Source of the DNA: Bacillota bacterium
Lineage (GTDB): Bacteria > Bacillota > Clostridia > Christensenellales > SZUA-584
DNA: 64,000 nucleotides
NCBI GenBank assembly: GCA_023406895.1
Contig: JAEXTV010000016.1
Span: forward strand, 1 to 64,000
Reading direction: 5' to 3'
In this document: positions 1 to 8,880 of the stretch, piece by piece
How the letters are laid out: every line of letters begins with the position of its first letter
Numbering within the stretch: position 1 is the first letter of the stretch
Translations under genes and position numbers: made by a program
The notes under the pieces: model-generated
Database searches by the model: none
What the model was told of the DNA's origin: nothing
The model's input: the letters and a program-made list of their open reading frames with translations, nothing else

Positions 1-124
1 TTGAACCCGCAGGGTGAGAGAGCGCGAAGCGTGAAGAAAACGTGCCAGTGGCACGTTTTTAGCGGAGCGGCGGCGGCCAGAAGGCCGACGCGTCAGGGAA
101 GTTCGAATCTTCTCACCCAGACCA
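1..124 (+). other. tRNA-like 3' end interrupted by nested inverted repeats
   Basis: Positions 97-124 read as a tRNA 3' end. The T arm has stem 97-101/109-113 around the loop TTCGAAT at 102-108. An acceptor 3' strand follows at 114-120, then discriminator A121 and encoded CCA at 122-124. No D arm or anticodon arm is visible in the window. Instead 37-59 is a perfect 23-nt odd palindrome, 74-78/83-87 is a GC-rich hairpin, and GGGTGAG at 12-18 is complementary to CTCACCC at 112-118. The first ten bases could be the 3' side of an anticodon arm whose partner lies off the window, so this may be a tRNA gene with an insertion in its variable region, or a decayed tRNA. It is not a normal tRNA gene as it stands. 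Confidence 0.5.
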
Positions 125-181
125 AACCATAATAATCCGAACCTTTTCCTGAGCGGGGAAGGGTTCGGATTCGGCACCTTC
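119..181 (+). repeat. Left copy of a tRNA-flank repeat with terminator-like hairpin
   Basis: This stretch begins at the tRNA-like CCA end and matches 3074-3141 closely. Both copies contain AGACCAAACCAT, TAATCCGAACCTT, TCCT and AAGGGTTCGGATT in the same order. AATCCGAACC and GGTTCGGATT can form a 10-bp stem. This left copy lacks a T run after the stem. Confidence 0.7.
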
Positions 182-661
182 TATAAACCAACAAAGAAAT
201 GAACAAAGCAAAGGATATACATCTACAATCTGTCGATATAGACGAATGAGGCTTGGATTTATGAAGCATAGGCGGCAGGTTCTTTCCTGACTTGACCGAA
301 TTAGTAACCACATTGAAAAACATAGCGACGTAGGTGTTGCGCAGCCTTGAGCAGCTCTGCATGGTCAAATATTTGAATCAAGCATTGTTGTCACCGTGGA
401 AGGTAAGAGATCAAAGAGCATCGGCAGTACAGAACATGAGAAAGATTACACTGTTTCATTACAAGCACTTTCTAAGCCAATTTTGAATGCTTGTTTACTG
501 CTGTAAAGCGTTGGTCCTTGTTTATGCTGAATTGATAGCACCCCGTCTTCATTCAAAACGGGGTGCTCGTCATCAATCCGAACCCCTCATTTACACTAAA
601 GGTTCTTTTGTTATCATGCTTCGAGGCGTAAAAGCAGCTTTTTTCATATGGTCAATATTTT
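182..661. other. Region without a supportable gene
   Basis: I find no gene here that I can support. A 9-bp hairpin (AGCACCCCG at 537-545 with CGGGGTGCT at 559-567) is present without a T tract on either side. A weak third trace of the flank repeat (ATCCGAACCCC) follows at about 577. The plus-strand reading from about 385 to 510 is open for a few dozen codons but resembles nothing I know. Confidence 0.5.
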
Positions 662-2092
662 TTATAACTCGGCGTCTATGATCTCTTCCGTTACGACTTC
701 ATCGGCTTTTTGTTTTCTGAAAAATACGATAAACACGAGCCCAATCAATATTGCAGGCACTATCATGGCTAGTAGTGCATTGCTGTATGCATACGCGTCG
801 CTGTTTATAAGCACAGGGCTTAACTGCACCGGTGTTATTGTAAAGAAATTTACCAGCAGGCCGATTAACACGTTAGCCAGCGCACCGGATATATAGGTAG
901 TCATGGTGAACATACCAAATCCTACGCCACTTTCCTTTGCAGAAAGTGTATGGGATACACTATTATTCAGAGCAGTCTGCAGGAACACCTGAGCCACACA
1001 GAAAAATACCATTACTAAAGCTGTAAAGATCATAGACCAGCCGCAGCTCACGGACATAATAATAAGCAAAATAAGGATGGGTATTACCGATATCTTAACC
1101 ATAAAGGCATTGCCTTTTTTGTCTATCAGCCGACCCCCGGCACGTGCCATCAGAGCCGCGATGACCGTTCCGGGAAAAATCACAAGGCTGATCGCCGCCG
1201 CGTCCGCCGCTTGTATATCGGCTAACATAAGCGGCAGTATGAACGGTATGCCAAAACAGAGTATGCCGAACATGACCGTATTAACCAAAAGAATGGAAAA
1301 CTGTTTGTTTGCAAATACGGATAACTGCAGGAAAGGCTGCTTTGAGCGACGCATCCAGAATATCATTGCAACGATCAGCAAGGCCGTTACCAAGACCATC
1401 CATATGTTAAACAGCGTAAACATAAGCATCAGTGAAGCCACAGCGAGCAGCAGCAGAACCCCCCCGAACCAATCTATGCGCGTTTCTGGGTGGAGCGGTA
1501 AGGCCTCACCGCGAAGGTTATGACGAAACACGGGCAATACAAAGAGCACGATAAGCGGCAGCACGAACAGCCACCGCCATCCTAAAAACGTCGTGATGAC
1601 GCCGGAAACAAGCGCACCCAATAAACCGCCTAACGCCATACCTGCAGCAACGAGACCTAACGCCTGACCACGTTTTTTAGCAGGGAACAAACGATAGGGT
1701 ATTAGCTGACCCATTGTAGGCATAACAGAGGAACCTGCCGCCTGAATGAGCCGGCTCACGATCAGCAAAGTGAAGTTTCGAGTAACAAGACCAATAATCG
1801 ATCCGATGCATAGCGTCACAAGGCCAAATGTGATCAGCGTGGATAACTTAAATTTTTCGGTAAGTTTGCCGTATGTCAGTGTGCCAACTGCAAAAATAGT
1901 TAAGTAGGCAGTGCCAATCCAGCTGCCTTGAAGCATCGATAGCCCCAGGTCCGAAATAATGGTGGGTAGTGCAACATTGAAGACAGTACCGTTCATCACG
2001 GTGATGATAAGAGTCAGCACAAGAACATACAGAATACGTTTGTTTGCTTTCTCGTTCACAAGGACATTTTCGTTTTTAGGTGCAACAGTCAT
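662..2092 (-). CDS. MFS drug efflux transporter (DHA2/EmrB-like)
   Basis: An integral membrane protein of about 476 residues, of the size and pattern of 14-helix DHA2 (EmrB/QacA-like) proton-driven drug exporters. The first helix has the family signature NGTVFNVALPTI (residues about 33-44). SRLIQAAGSSVMPTMGQ matches the family's R-QG-G motif, and the C-terminal half repeats hydrophobic segments. I chose ATG 2092 because GAAAGG lies about seven bases upstream; a TTG five codons earlier (2107) has no good ribosome binding site. The MarR regulator upstream on the same strand suggests a drug- or stress-inducible efflux pair. The substrate cannot be read from sequence. Confidence 0.88.
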   Translation of the reverse strand: MTVAPKNENVLVNEKANKRILYVLVLTLIITVMNGTVFNVALPTIISDLGLSMLQGSWIGTAYLTIFAVGTLTYGKLTEKFKLSTLITFGLVTLCIGSIIGLVTRNFTLLIVSRLIQAAGSSVMPTMGQLIPYRLFPAKKRGQALGLVAAGMALGGLLGALVSGVITTFLGWRWLFVLPLIVLFVLPVFRHNLRGEALPLHPETRIDWFGGVLLLLAVASLMLMFTLFNIWMVLVTALLIVAMIFWMRRSKQPFLQLSVFANKQFSILLVNTVMFGILCFGIPFILPLMLADIQAADAAAISLVIFPGTVIAALMARAGGRLIDKKGNAFMVKISVIPILILLIIMSVSCGWSMIFTALVMVFFCVAQVFLQTALNNSVSHTLSAKESGVGFGMFTMTTYISGALANVLIGLLVNFFTITPVQLSPVLINSDAYAYSNALLAMIVPAILIGLVFIVFFRKQKADEVVTEEIIDAEL

Positions 2093-2160
2093 AAAATTAC
2101 CTTTCAATCATTTTTGAATAATAAGGGAACACTAAAAAAAGCTTATCCCGAATTTTTGGA

Positions 2161-2589
2161 TTATTTTTTTGTTTCTTTGTATTTTGCCTGTGCATTTTTC
2201 GCAGCCTTGCCGCAAAAGTGTGCAAATTGTTCGATCTCTTCTGAGGAAAATCCGTCGAGCAAAACCTCTTTCCACTCCTTGGCAACGCATTTGATTTCGC
2301 TGTGGACGCGCCGGCCGTCATCTGTCAAACAGATAATATTCTTACGCCGGTCATCCGGATTCGTTGTTCTATTCAAATATCCGAACTGTTCTAAGCGAAC
2401 TAATGATTTTGTAATGGTAGCCTTATCCAGCATCATGTAGTTCGCAATCATGTCTTGGGAAACATCGGTATGTGTATCAAGATAGTCCAGTACCATAAAA
2501 TCGCCTCCGTGTACTGATATGCTCCTAAGCCTATCCGATATGTAGATAAAGCCATAACGCTGCATGGCCCAGACGTCCTTCATAATCAT
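2161..2589 (-). CDS. MarR-family transcriptional regulator
   Basis: A 142-residue winged-helix protein with the MarR layout: N-terminal helices, then an HTH reading DVSQDMIANYMMLDKATITK (residues about 38-57), then a wing with NPDDRRKNIICLTDDGR, the strongly conserved DxR signature (about 79-95). The start ATG 2589 is preceded by AAGGGG. The gene lies about 70 bases upstream of the MFS exporter and probably shares its transcript. MarR proteins usually repress their own operon and release DNA on ligand binding; an inverted repeat inside the promoter (2643-2665) is a good candidate operator. Confidence 0.9.
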   Translation of the reverse strand: MIMKDVWAMQRYGFIYISDRLRSISVHGGDFMVLDYLDTHTDVSQDMIANYMMLDKATITKSLVRLEQFGYLNRTTNPDDRRKNIICLTDDGRRVHSEIKCVAKEWKEVLLDGFSSEEIEQFAHFCGKAAKNAQAKYKETKK

Positions 2590-2642
2590 TTTATGTACCC
2601 CTTATACTAACTGATCCAATATATTTAGTTGCCGTGGAAACT

Positions 2643-2671
2643 ATTCTATTCGAGTATATTAGAATTGTCAA
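2643..2671 (-). promoter_or_regulatory. MarR/MFS promoter with candidate MarR operator
   Basis: On the minus strand TTGACA (2666-2671) and TAGAAT (2643-2648) are separated by 17 bases, a near-consensus sigma-A promoter about 50 bases upstream of the MarR start. ATTCTA at 2643-2648 and TAGAAT at 2660-2665 form an inverted repeat spanning the -10 box and spacer, well placed for a repressor. Confidence 0.75.
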
Positions 2672-2710
2672 TGAATTAATTGTCCGCCCTTGCCTTCTCA
2701 ACGTCTATAC

Positions 2711-2742
2711 AAAAAAGCAGTCTTCAAACCGTTCAGACTGCT
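2711..2742 (-). terminator. Intrinsic terminator, minus strand
   Basis: AGCAGTCT (2716-2723) pairs with AGACTGCT (2735-2742) around an 11-nt loop, followed on the minus strand by six Ts (2711-2716). It would stop minus-strand transcription entering the MarR promoter from the right, although no minus-strand gene is now found directly upstream. Confidence 0.65.
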
Positions 2743-2887
2743 CCAAAGATCGGCAGTGGTTTTTATTGCGGCGAAATTGAATAAAAGGACTGGAGGGCGC
2801 CATGCGAGAAGTGCAAAGCAGCCATCAACTCCCATTGATAATTTCCAGTATTAACAGAACGAGGTTTGGCTATTCTGTTTTAAATCT

Positions 2888-3140
2888 GAATTGGACTTGC
2901 CAAGAAAAGTGCACATTGATGTTTCTGATAAAGATGCGACAGAGATTGAAAGGCTGCTATGCAAATTCGGTCTGTCTATATGACGATAAGATGGTTCTTA
3001 CATTTAACTACAAAAACGGAATAAAGCATAGCACCTTCATGATATGAAGAATTCAGATTTGGATGGCCTCGATAGACCAAACCATGGTAATCCGAACCTT
3101 GTCCTATTCGGCAAGGGTTCGGATTTTTATTTCGGCATCT
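2888..3140 (+). pseudogene. Decayed C-terminal tail of a large serine recombinase
   Basis: Three reading frames in succession give fragments that read like the C-terminus of a Firmicutes serine recombinase. They are LPRKVHIDVSDKD with IERLLCKFGLSI (2888-2980), YDDKMVLTFNYKNGIKH (2979-3045), and IKNSDLDG running into the flank repeat (3041 onward). Recombinases of this kind often end with LTFNYK-G-KT and a short SDL segment. Two frameshifts and the missing N-terminal catalytic domain mark it as a remnant. The assignment rests on remembered family tails only. The tail runs into the right copy of the repeat at 3074. Confidence 0.4.
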
Positions 3141-3141
3141 T
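3074..3141 (+). repeat. Right copy of the tRNA-flank repeat, with terminator
   Basis: This copy matches 119-181 with a few substitutions. Here the AATCCGAACC/GGTTCGGATT stem is followed by TTTTTA, so on the plus strand it is a plausible intrinsic terminator. The two copies bracket the MarR/MFS pair and the recombinase remnant. Confidence 0.7.
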
Positions 3142-3456
3142 ACTATTTGCAGACATAATTCCTTTTATATCCTTTTTACTACTTGTCGATTTAATCAAAG
3201 GCACTGTAGTATCATTAATCCAATATAGGCTAATGTTATTTGCCGCTGCATACGTTCATTATCTTCATTCATTTTCTTGATAGACGTGCCGGAAAATGGC
3301 ATTTACTTGATATTGTGCCTAAATTATATTGTTGTTTTATGGTATTTTTATTATTTTTTGTTACAATAATGCCACAATTATTTGCTGCACACGCATGGTT
3401 ATAGGTTGTCTTATATTGGATATAATAAAAACTATTATTGCTGCGAAAGGATATTT
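3142..3456. other. AT-rich spacer upstream of the germination operon
   Basis: No gene found. The segment is AT-rich and must carry the promoter of gerAB. I see TATAAT at about 3419-3424 but no convincing partner -35 box, and no clear sigma-G match. Confidence 0.4.
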
Positions 3457-4551
3457 ATGCAGAGAACCATAACAAACCGTCAAATGGTTTTTATTTTGTT
3501 TACCACAATATCAACTGCCTCTGTTGTGACTATCGCCAAAACTATGGCGATGAGCGCGGGACATGGCGCTTGGCTAACACTGCTGCTGGCTTCAATTCTT
3601 TTCAGTGTAATGGCGGGCTTAATTGTCAAACTGAACCAAATGAACGAAGGCAAAATGCTGTATGAGTACAGCCAAAAACTCACCGGAAAATTTATTGCTG
3701 TCATTATCGGATTGTTCTACTTGGTTTATTTTTTTGTTTTCTCATTGTATCTCTGCAATACCTTTGATCTGCTGATAAAATCCAGCTTTCTGATTAAGAC
3801 GCCGGTGTGGGCGATGCTGCTCGCAGGAATGCCGATTTACGGTTTCATTGCGTACAAGGGGATAAGAAATATCGGGCGCTTGGCAGAAATCTTCGGCATC
3901 TTGTTTCTTCTGGTCACGGTTATACTGTTTGTATCTATGTTGCTTCAGGGTACATTCAGCTTCATACTGCCGTTGTATAATCCGGCGGAAACCGGTAAAT
4001 ACCTGCTTTCGCTTAAAGATACTATTGAACCGTTCCTAGGCATTGAGCTGTTGCTTGTAATACCGTTTACAAATAAAAACAAGAAAGCAGCGAAAACAGC
4101 CGTTTTTACTATCTTGGGAATTGGGCTGTTTTATATACTCGATGTCTATGGCTGTTTCGCGATGATTGGCAAGGATGAAATTGTTTACCATCGTTTCCCA
4201 CTGGTAGACGCAATCCGGCTCGTCGAATACCCAAATATCGAGTTCCTGCAGCGTATAGATGTGATTTACGAAACAATTGGATTTATGCGGGTATTTGTGG
4301 GCAAATCCGTAATATATTTGGTCATTGTCGAACTGTTGTGCAAAATGCTGCCCAAAGCCGAAAGGATTGTCTTGGTCATTGTTGTGGGTGTGGCGGTCAC
4401 GCTCGCCAGTCTGACCACTATCGGCATACCCGATATACTTGCGTTGTTAGCTTCAATACTCAGCATCGGCGGTATTGCGGCTGCTTTTGTGATACCGCTG
4501 ATACTGCTTGTGATTGCGAAGGTGAAGAAAAATGCTAAAAAAGGCCGTTAG
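3457..4551 (+). CDS. gerAB: Spore germination permease, GerAB family
   Basis: A 364-residue polytopic membrane protein of the GerAB/endospore-germination family (amino acid-polyamine-organocation superfamily). It forms the B subunit of inner-membrane germinant receptors and is thought to bind the germinant. It begins with ITNRQMVFILFTTISTASVV, has about ten hydrophobic helices, and carries the family-like segment FGILFLLVTVILF in the middle. ATG 3457 was chosen because GAAAGG lies six bases upstream and the length fits the family; the frame stays open another 25 codons upstream. It overlaps the next gene, gerAC, by 20 bases. Confidence 0.9.
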   Translation: MQRTITNRQMVFILFTTISTASVVTIAKTMAMSAGHGAWLTLLLASILFSVMAGLIVKLNQMNEGKMLYEYSQKLTGKFIAVIIGLFYLVYFFVFSLYLCNTFDLLIKSSFLIKTPVWAMLLAGMPIYGFIAYKGIRNIGRLAEIFGILFLLVTVILFVSMLLQGTFSFILPLYNPAETGKYLLSLKDTIEPFLGIELLLVIPFTNKNKKAAKTAVFTILGIGLFYILDVYGCFAMIGKDEIVYHRFPLVDAIRLVEYPNIEFLQRIDVIYETIGFMRVFVGKSVIYLVIVELLCKMLPKAERIVLVIVVGVAVTLASLTTIGIPDILALLASILSIGGIAAAFVIPLILLVIAKVKKNAKKGR

Positions 4552-5653
4552 TTTATTGATGATACTGGCTGTGGTGGCGATGGGCGGCTGCTGGGATTCG
4601 CGGGATATTGATGCCCTTGATATCTGCACCGCGGTGGTGGTTGACCTAAAAGACGGCGAATACGCGTTCTATTGCGAGGTCGTGAACATTGCAGCCAAAA
4701 AAGCGGAAGAAGGCGGCGGCCAACAACTGAAGACAATGGTGGTGCCGGGAGCGGGAGAGAGCTTCGCACATGCGCGCCATGACCTTGACAAGACGCTGAA
4801 TAAACCTTTATATCTTGGTGCCGTGCAATCACTGATCATGACGGAAGAAATGGCGGACAATGGAATTGAGGAATATGCCTATCGCGTGCGAGAGTTTCAC
4901 GAATATCGAAAGACAATGGATATGATCATCACGCCGGATAACCCGGAGGATATTTTAAACGTCATACCTGAAAACTCAGCCACTGTGGGCTTCGCGATAC
5001 AGGACACCCTGCAGAATCTGCTGGAACAGGGAGTCACGTTCCACATGTCGTTGGCAGATGTGCTGCAGAAATTGTGCGCAAATAACAAATGCTATCTTTT
5101 GTCCACCATGGGTATTAAAAAAAATCAGATTACATTACTGGGCTATTCGGTGTTTGACGGCGGACATCGCGTTGGCTATATTCCATACGAGCAGGCTCGG
5201 GGTATTATATATGTAATTTTAGGCGGAGAAAAGAAGACTCCGACATTTCTGTATGTGGCTAATCTGGAACAGGGCACGTATACGCTGGAGACGAAGCTTA
5301 AAAGCAGCTTTGTGAAAGTAAAATGGGACGGAGTACAGGCATCGTTTATCCTGGATTTTGATTTCGAAGCTCAGCTGATTTACCAGTCCACAAACAACCC
5401 AGTGACAGCTGAAGTAAAAAAGCAGATTGAAACGGACATTTCAAACCAACTGATGGCGGACATCACGCAGGCCATCCGCACTTCTATGGAGTTTGGGTGC
5501 GATTATTTATCCTACAGCGAGCCGTTCAGAGTGGCTTATCCAGAGGTTTATGACAATTTGGACTGGCAGAGCACGTTCGCAAATGCGCATTTTTCCGTGA
5601 ATCTGACAGTTCCTATTAAAGAACACAGTGCTTATGATTATAACCCGCAATAA
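4532..5653 (+). CDS. gerAC: Germination lipoprotein, Ger(x)C family
   Basis: A 373-residue lipoprotein of the Ger(x)C family, the C subunit of spore germinant receptors. The N-terminus is a lipoprotein signal ending in VAMGGC, with the lipidated Cys at 20, followed directly by WDSRDIDALDI, the conserved WD-R-I start of mature GerAC proteins. The C-terminal half matches the long Spore_GerAC domain region. It overlaps gerAB by 20 bases and lies 16 bases before gerAA, so the three are one operon. Confidence 0.93.
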   Translation: MLKKAVSLLMILAVVAMGGCWDSRDIDALDICTAVVVDLKDGEYAFYCEVVNIAAKKAEEGGGQQLKTMVVPGAGESFAHARHDLDKTLNKPLYLGAVQSLIMTEEMADNGIEEYAYRVREFHEYRKTMDMIITPDNPEDILNVIPENSATVGFAIQDTLQNLLEQGVTFHMSLADVLQKLCANNKCYLLSTMGIKKNQITLLGYSVFDGGHRVGYIPYEQARGIIYVILGGEKKTPTFLYVANLEQGTYTLETKLKSSFVKVKWDGVQASFILDFDFEAQLIYQSTNNPVTAEVKKQIETDISNQLMADITQAIRTSMEFGCDYLSYSEPFRVAYPEVYDNLDWQSTFANAHFSVNLTVPIKEHSAYDYNPQ

Positions 5654-5669
5654 CAGGAGAAATAGAGTT

Positions 5670-7141
5670 ATGAAAAGCAATCAAGACGTAAACAATCTGA
5701 TCCAAGACCTGACATCTAAAAAAATTGATATGCAGGTCCGTACAATACCATATAATGGCGGCGCGGCGCATATCTGCTATATTGGTCAGCTGGCAGACCG
5801 GCAGGCCATCTCAGAAATGATAATCAAACCACTGCAAGGCCACTGCGCGGAAAACAAAAAGCCCGTCACTGCAGCGTATGCGGTGGATAACCTGTTTTAC
5901 GCGGATCAATGCCAGTTAGATGACGACCTGTATCAGGTTGAGCTGTATGTTTTGAACGGCCAGACAGTTGTTCTCTTTACCACGGACGAACAATACGTGA
6001 CTATAAATCTAAAAAAAGTGGAAAAGCGGGCAGTGAAGGAACCGGAATTGATGTACTCCGAACGCGGCCCGCGCGACGCATTTGTCGAAGACCTTGATAC
6101 TAACCTGTCGCTTCTGCGTTACCGGCTGAAGGACGGCAACATTCGTATTGAGAGAAAGCAAGTGGGTGCGCGCACCAAATCAGCTGTTGCCGTGGTCTAT
6201 ATTGAGGATATTGCCAACCCTAAGGTGGTCATGGAAATCAACAAAAGAATAGAAGGTATTAGCTAGACGGTATATATGAAACTGGTGAGCTACAGACTTA
6301 CTTAAAACAGTCGCCCAACAGCCTGTTCCCCCATATGGGCATTATCGAGAGATCTGATATGGCAGTGGAAGCGCTGCTGGAAGGTAAGATACTGGTGCTG
6401 GTAGACGGCAGCAACACCGCTCTGAATGCTCCCAAGGTATTCGCGGAATTCCTATATGCCTGTGACGATCGGTACAGCAACAAGTTCTTCGGCATGTTTA
6501 TGCGAATACTCCGGTATATCGCGGTATTTATGAGTATTTCGCTGACCTCCTATTACATCGCGCTGGCTGAATATCATTACGATGTGATGCCCGCAACGTA
6601 TATCGTCACGTTCGCCGAGATGCGCGCGAGTGCCCCGTTTTCTGCGTTTATTGCCGTTCTGTCCCTCGAGTTCATCGTGGAACTGGTGCGTGAAGCGCTG
6701 CTGCGCGTGCCTGTCAAAATAGGTTCCGCTATCGCTATCGTGGGAGCCATCATCATCGGACAGGCCGCCTCCACCTCGGGTATTTATACACCGCTGTTGC
6801 TGATACTGGTCTCCATCGCTTTTTTATCTACATTTGCCATACCCGATATCACACTGGCGCAGCCGCTCCGGATACTCAAATTTCTCGTCATCCTCATGAC
6901 AGGGTTCCTTGGGTTTTTCGGCTTTGCGTTGGCAATCACACTCATCATATCGATCGTTGTATCCATCGATTCCTTTGGTGTTCCATATATGGCTCCATGG
7001 TCACCTTTCAACGCTTATGATTTCGTGCGTTCGTTTCTGTTCAGCAAGCGCATGTCGCCCAAACGTCAGCAATATATGCGCAACAAGGATGATACCCGTA
7101 CACCTAACGCAGAAAACGCTGAAAAGAAAAGCCGGCAGTGA
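5670..7141 (+). pseudogene. gerAA: Spore germination protein GerAA, split by one frameshift
   Basis: Two fragments together give a normal GerAA of about 490 residues, the A subunit of the germinant receptor. Part one (5670-6266) is the soluble N-domain and ends RIEGIS at a TAG. Part two is open from before 6335 and carries MGIIERSDMAVEALLEGK, the membrane helices and a basic tail. Between them, reading from 6266 in another frame gives DGIYETGELQ and SPNSLFPHMG, exactly the residues expected there. One missing base near 6264-6266 explains the break. AGGAG lies before ATG 5670. It could be a true mutation, a sequencing error or, less likely, programmed frameshifting. The order B-C-A differs from the usual A-B-C. 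Confidence 0.9.
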
Positions 7142-7250
7142 CTTGGAATTTCGGCGAGCATAATAAACAGTTGATATTTATAGACGAGCGAGTTCAAGGC
7201 GCGAAACTTGGCAGGATGCATGAATATGCCGCTCTTTAGAAGGACTAAGA

Positions 7251-7282
7251 AAAGAAAGACGGCACAGCTTGCTGCTGTGCCG
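7251..7282 (-). terminator. Terminator after putP
   Basis: CGGCACAGC (7260-7268) pairs with GCTGTGCCG (7274-7282) around a 5-nt loop. On the minus strand the stem is followed by TCTTTCTTTTCTT, about 30 bases past the putP stop. Confidence 0.8.
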
Positions 7283-7308
7283 CCGATGATAGGCTATTGT
7301 ATTGGGAA

Positions 7309-8865
7309 CTATATGCCCGCCTTGACCTCTTCGAAATCTCTCTGCATTTCTTCGGAGGGTTTTTTGGTCAGAAGCGAAACCACAATGATGCAGATGCAAG
7401 AGAACACAAATGCGGGGAACAGACAGTAGATACCGAAAACGCCGCCGAGCGGATTGAGCAGCAGTTTCCAGACAAAAACCATACCGCCGCCGCCGATCAT
7501 GCCCGCGATGGCACCAGCGCGGTTGATGCGCTTCCAGAACAAGCAGAACAGCATCAGTGGGCCGAAAGTAGCACCAAAGCCTGCCCATGCGAAGGACACC
7601 AGTGTAAATATCACGCTGTGCTCGTCCAGCGCAATGACGATGGCGATGAGCGCGATGACAACGAGCGTAATACGCGAGACAAGCATGACGTTTTTCTCGG
7701 AGGCTTTTTTATGGAACAAGCCCTGATAAATGTTCTTGGCAAAAGCCGAAGCCGCGATCAGCATATAAGAGTCCGACGAGCTGATGGTGGCGGCGAGTAT
7801 GCCCGCCATGGTGAAGCCCGCCAAAAGCGCAGGAAGCAAATTGGTGGACAACAGTATAAACACGCTTTCCGCCTGACTGGCGGTGGCCAGAGCAGTAGGG
7901 AAAAGGATGCGCCCAATCAGCCCGATAAAAACTGCAGCAAACAATGAGATCACGCACCATACCGTGGCGATGCGGCGTGATTTTCTCAGCTCTTTTTCTT
8001 TGCGGATCGCCATAAAACGCAGAAGCACCTGCGGCATGCCAAAGTAACCAAGGCCCCATGACAATGTGGAGATGATGGTCAGAAAACCGTAAGGCGCTGC
8101 ATCGCCGAAAACAGGCGTACCGTTGGCGACCTGCTGAACGCCGTCCACCACAGTGGGCGTGGCGATGCCGAACATGTCGAAGAACCCGGGCATGTTCTGA
8201 ACGTTGCTGATCACAGCATTGACGCCGCCCGCGGCATTGGTGCCCAGCACGAGTACGAGCACAAGCGCGCAGATCATGATGACCGCCTGCATAAAGTCGG
8301 ACGCGCTCTCTGCAAGAAAGCCGCCGACGATGGTATAGATGAGGACGAAGACTGCCCCGACAATCATCATGGTGATGTAGGGGGCGCCGAAGAGCGTGGA
8401 GAACAGCTTACCGCAGGTCACAAGGCAGCTGGCAGCGTACACGCAGAAGAAGACCAATATAAAAATGGCGCATATGGTCATGATGATTTTTTTGTTTTCT
8501 TTGAAACGGTTTGAGAAAAAGTCCGGAATGGTAATGGCGTTGCCGCTCTTTACGCTGTAGCGGCGAAGCCTTTTGGCAACGATGAGCCAGTTGATATACG
8601 TGCCGATCGCGAGGCCGATGGCTGTCCACATCGCATCAGCCAAGCCGCACCAGTAGGCCACACCGGGCAGGCCCATCAGCAGCCAGCCGCTCATATCCGA
8701 CGCTTCTGCGCTCAAGGCCGCAACCCACGGGCCGAGCGAGCGTCCGCCTAAAAAGTAGGCTTCGGAGTTTTTGTTGGCGCGTTTTGCGAAGAACAGGCCG
8801 ATTGCGATGACAGTGGCCATGTAAATACACATGGCGATGAGAATTTGTATTGTATTGGAATCCAA
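7309..8865 (-). CDS. putP: Sodium/proline symporter PutP
   Basis: A 518-residue sodium:solute symporter, close to the 500-residue norm for PutP. The N-terminus has the family signature AYFLGGRSLGPWVAALSAEA (residues about 36-55) and then ASDMSGWLLMGLPG, both typical of proline permease; about 13 hydrophobic helices follow. It imports proline with Na+ across the cell membrane. The start is TTG 8865, because AGGAGG sits nine bases upstream and no ATG fits as well. It is a single-gene unit with its own terminator. Proline may serve as osmolyte or as Stickland substrate in such an anaerobe; that is inference. Confidence 0.93.
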   Translation of the reverse strand: MDSNTIQILIAMCIYMATVIAIGLFFAKRANKNSEAYFLGGRSLGPWVAALSAEASDMSGWLLMGLPGVAYWCGLADAMWTAIGLAIGTYINWLIVAKRLRRYSVKSGNAITIPDFFSNRFKENKKIIMTICAIFILVFFCVYAASCLVTCGKLFSTLFGAPYITMMIVGAVFVLIYTIVGGFLAESASDFMQAVIMICALVLVLVLGTNAAGGVNAVISNVQNMPGFFDMFGIATPTVVDGVQQVANGTPVFGDAAPYGFLTIISTLSWGLGYFGMPQVLLRFMAIRKEKELRKSRRIATVWCVISLFAAVFIGLIGRILFPTALATASQAESVFILLSTNLLPALLAGFTMAGILAATISSSDSYMLIAASAFAKNIYQGLFHKKASEKNVMLVSRITLVVIALIAIVIALDEHSVIFTLVSFAWAGFGATFGPLMLFCLFWKRINRAGAIAGMIGGGGMVFVWKLLLNPLGGVFGIYCLFPAFVFSCICIIVVSLLTKKPSEEMQRDFEEVKAGI

Positions 8866-8880
8866 AATGTGTTTCCTCCT

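Noticed and set aside
2802..3047. Intact small gene of 81 codons upstream of the flank repeat
   Set aside because: Only its last third reads like protein, and that continues a recombinase tail from another frame, so it is part of a decayed gene.
6264..6335. Programmed ribosomal frameshift in gerAA
   Set aside because: No slippery heptamer or strong downstream structure is visible at the break; a simple one-base deletion or sequencing error explains it.
7297..7947. Long plus-strand open frame opposite putP
   Set aside because: It is antisense to a well-supported symporter and the peptide is low-complexity and charged, a typical shadow of GC-rich codons.
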